DNA of 64,000 bases from Bacteroidota bacterium (GTDB taxonomy: Bacteria > Bacteroidota > Bacteroidia > UKL13-3): assembly GCA_947457395.1 (NCBI GenBank), contig CANGVA010000006.1, forward strand, positions 62,001 through 126,000. The letters run 5' to 3'. Positions within the stretch are counted from its first letter, which is position 1. Every line of letters starts with the position of its first letter. The position numbers and the translations under genes were made by a program. The notes beneath the pieces are model-generated. The model had not been told where the DNA came from and ran no database searches. It saw only the letters and a list, made by a program, of their open reading frames with translations. Below are positions 62,430 to 64,000 of this stretch, piece after piece.

Positions 62430-64000
62430 ATGTTTAGAAGCATTTTTATACTATTATTAACCGCTCTTGGTTTATTGGTTCATAACCACTCAAAAGCTTT
62501 TGATATAAAAGGTAGTAGTTCTGAATTTATAACTGATTTTAAAATTTTTCTGGATTCAACCAACCAAATGTCACTTCAGGAGGTTATAAAACATAACCAA
62601 TTTAAATCAAATATAAACAGTAGTGTGCCAAGTCTAGGTGTAACAAAACATGCCTACTGGCTTTGTCTAAATGTAAGCAATCTATCACCTTTTACTAGCC
62701 TTGTTTTCGAGGTATCTTACCCAATTCTCGACCTGCTTGAGTTTTATCACCTTCAAAATGATAGTGTGCAATTTAAGATAGTAACAGGCGAACGCTTGCC
62801 ATTTAGCAGCAGAAAGAATACCAGTGAGACTTTTGTATTTCCGCTTAATCTAAAACCGGGAGCCAATGCTACGTATTACTTCAAGGTTGAGAGTGGTGAA
62901 CAAATTATTTTTCCTGCTAAAATTTTAACCAATGAGGAATTGTATGAACGCAAACAAAATATAGCCATATTCAACGGTATATATTTCGGTATAGTGTTGG
63001 TTATGTTTCTTTACAACATTTTTTTATTTCTTGCCCTCAGAGATAGTAGCTATGGCTATTATGTTTTGTATATCTTTTTCGTTGGACTTACCCAGGCTAT
63101 TCTTAATGGTTATGCGTTTAAGTATTTCTGGCCTAATAATACCTGGCTTGCGCAGCATGCAATTTTACTTGGAGGCTCATTATCGGGTCTAACTACCATT
63201 TTCTTTGTACGCGATTTCTTGCAGACTAAAATCTTTTCTCCACGCTTTAATCTGTTGCTTACAGGCTTCGCAGGTATTTATGTAATTACCATGTTTCTAT
63301 GTTTTATTGGTGAACTACAGCTTTCATATCAACTTATCAATGCAAATGCCGGACTTGGATCTTTCATTCTATTATTCTCAGCTATTAATATCAATCTTAA
63401 GTATGAAACAAGGAGCTCTAGATTTTTCATTATTGCCTGGAGTATATTTTTGATTTCGGTAATCATTTTTGTGGCCAAGGATCTTGGATTATTTCCTTAT
63501 AATAGCTTTACGGTAAGTGGGCTACAGATTGGTTCTGCTATTGTTGTTACGTTCCTCTCGTTCGCATTGGCAGATAAAATCAATACATACAGAAAGGAAA
63601 AAGAACTTTCCCAAGCCGAGGCATTATCAATTGCACTAGAAAACGAACGAATAATTGCAGAGCAAAATATTCTACTTGAAGATAAGGTCTTAACAAGAAC
63701 AACGGAACTTAAAAAAACCAATGATGAGCTAAATAATACGCTAAAGAATTTAAAAGACACCCAAAGTCAGCTTGTTGAACAGGAAAAGATGGCCTCACTG
63801 GGGCAACTTACTGCCGGTATCGCCCATGAAATTAATAATCCTATAAATTTTGTAACATCTAGTATTAAACCCCTTAAAAGAGATATTGATCTGTTAATAG
63901 AGTTGTCTGCCAAGATAGAGAATTTAGGAGTTGATGGAATCGATAGTGAAAAACGTAAATTGGTTATTGCAAAGTTGAAAAACGAGTATGATTATAAATT
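62430..64000 (+). CDS. 7TMR-DISM histidine kinase (partial, C-terminus beyond right edge)
   Basis: Sensor kinase; 523 residues are visible and the frame is open at the right edge. A signal peptide (MFRSIFILLLTALGLLVHNHS) precedes a 7TMR-DISMED2-like extracytoplasmic domain at about residues 35-160. A seven-helix 7TMR-DISM block spans about 175-390, and a coiled coil runs at about 395-455. The HisKA start is GQLTAGIAHEINNPINFV, with the phosphoacceptor His466. The ATPase domain lies past the edge. The gene follows the GNAT-fold gene by nine bases and is the likely partner of the divergent receiver protein. Confidence 0.9.
   Translation, partial: MFRSIFILLLTALGLLVHNHSKAFDIKGSSSEFITDFKIFLDSTNQMSLQEVIKHNQFKSNINSSVPSLGVTKHAYWLCLNVSNLSPFTSLVFEVSYPILDLLEFYHLQNDSVQFKIVTGERLPFSSRKNTSETFVFPLNLKPGANATYYFKVESGEQIIFPAKILTNEELYERKQNIAIFNGIYFGIVLVMFLYNIFLFLALRDSSYGYYVLYIFFVGLTQAILNGYAFKYFWPNNTWLAQHAILLGGSLSGLTTIFFVRDFLQTKIFSPRFNLLLTGFAGIYVITMFLCFIGELQLSYQLINANAGLGSFILLFSAININLKYETRSSRFFIIAWSIFLISVIIFVAKDLGLFPYNSFTVSGLQIGSAIVVTFLSFALADKINTYRKEKELSQAEALSIALENERIIAEQNILLEDKVLTRTTELKKTNDELNNTLKNLKDTQSQLVEQEKMASLGQLTAGIAHEINNPINFVTSSIKPLKRDIDLLIELSAKIENLGVDGIDSEKRKLVIAKLKNEYDYK

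Noticed and set aside
1-64000. Prophage, insertion sequence, CRISPR array, tRNA or rRNA
   Set aside because: I found no transposase, integrase, regular repeats with spacers, or tRNA-like arms in the gaps. Short or diverged RNA genes could still be missed by eye.

Overview
The window is chromosomal DNA from a member of the Bacteroidota. Its genus cannot be told from sequence alone. The evidence is a fused SecDF, the gliding-motility genes gldD and gldE next to ssb and mutY, a protein with a C-terminal type IX secretion (T9SS) sorting domain, a TonB-dependent receptor paired with a DUF4249 lipoprotein, a GH3-family protein, and promoters of the Bacteroidota type (TTTG or TTTC, about 20 bases, TAnnTTTG). 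The DNA is AT-rich and densely coding. No gap without a gene exceeds about 240 bases, and I see no tRNA, rRNA, insertion sequence, prophage or CRISPR array. Most of it is core chromosome.

Layout. 1-6003 (minus): a multidrug efflux locus tetR-tolC-acrA-acrB, with acrB running off the left edge. A likely TetR operator overlaps its promoter. 6187-12237 (plus): uridine kinase, SecDF, an ExbB/ExbD pair and an OmpA-family protein, punctuated by two strong terminators. 12370-16358: FKBP-type isomerase, a WG-repeat protein, a cryptochrome/photolyase (minus), a YheT-like hydrolase and Maf. 16355-20974: an envelope block of MCE protein and amidase (minus), divergent from an LptD-like protein. 21045-26212: glycine cleavage T protein, ComB-like phosphatase, small membrane and secreted proteins, and an RhlE-type helicase. 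26430-32198: a membrane protein of unknown role, Mfd, a DinB-like protein and a secreted protein. 32202-36911 (minus): DUF4249, TonB receptor, a secreted protein and a Crp-type regulator. 36987-40482 (minus): mutY-ssb-gldE-gldD. 40636-44416 (plus): HU, a TPR protein, a 29-residue very basic protein, RNase E/G and an OmpA lipoprotein. 44648-49214: MazG-like, an eRF1-domain-like protein, DUF3050, an SDR, and fur-purA. 49345-53869: four unrelated genes whose ends overlap (T9SS cargo, acetyltransferase, acyl-CoA carboxylase, DUF4139). 53917-60009: GH3, Dxr, RseP, an unknown secreted protein, a Smr-domain protein and a small lipoprotein.

The right end (60025-64000) is the best candidate for an undescribed system. 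A stand-alone receiver protein is divergent from a run that encodes an E1/ThiF-like adenylating enzyme of the Rv1355c type without its nitroreductase half, a GNAT-fold protein that resembles acyl-homoserine-lactone or N-acyl-amino-acid synthases, and a 7TMR-DISM histidine kinase cut by the window edge. Together they look like a maker and a sensor of a small molecule; that function is inference.
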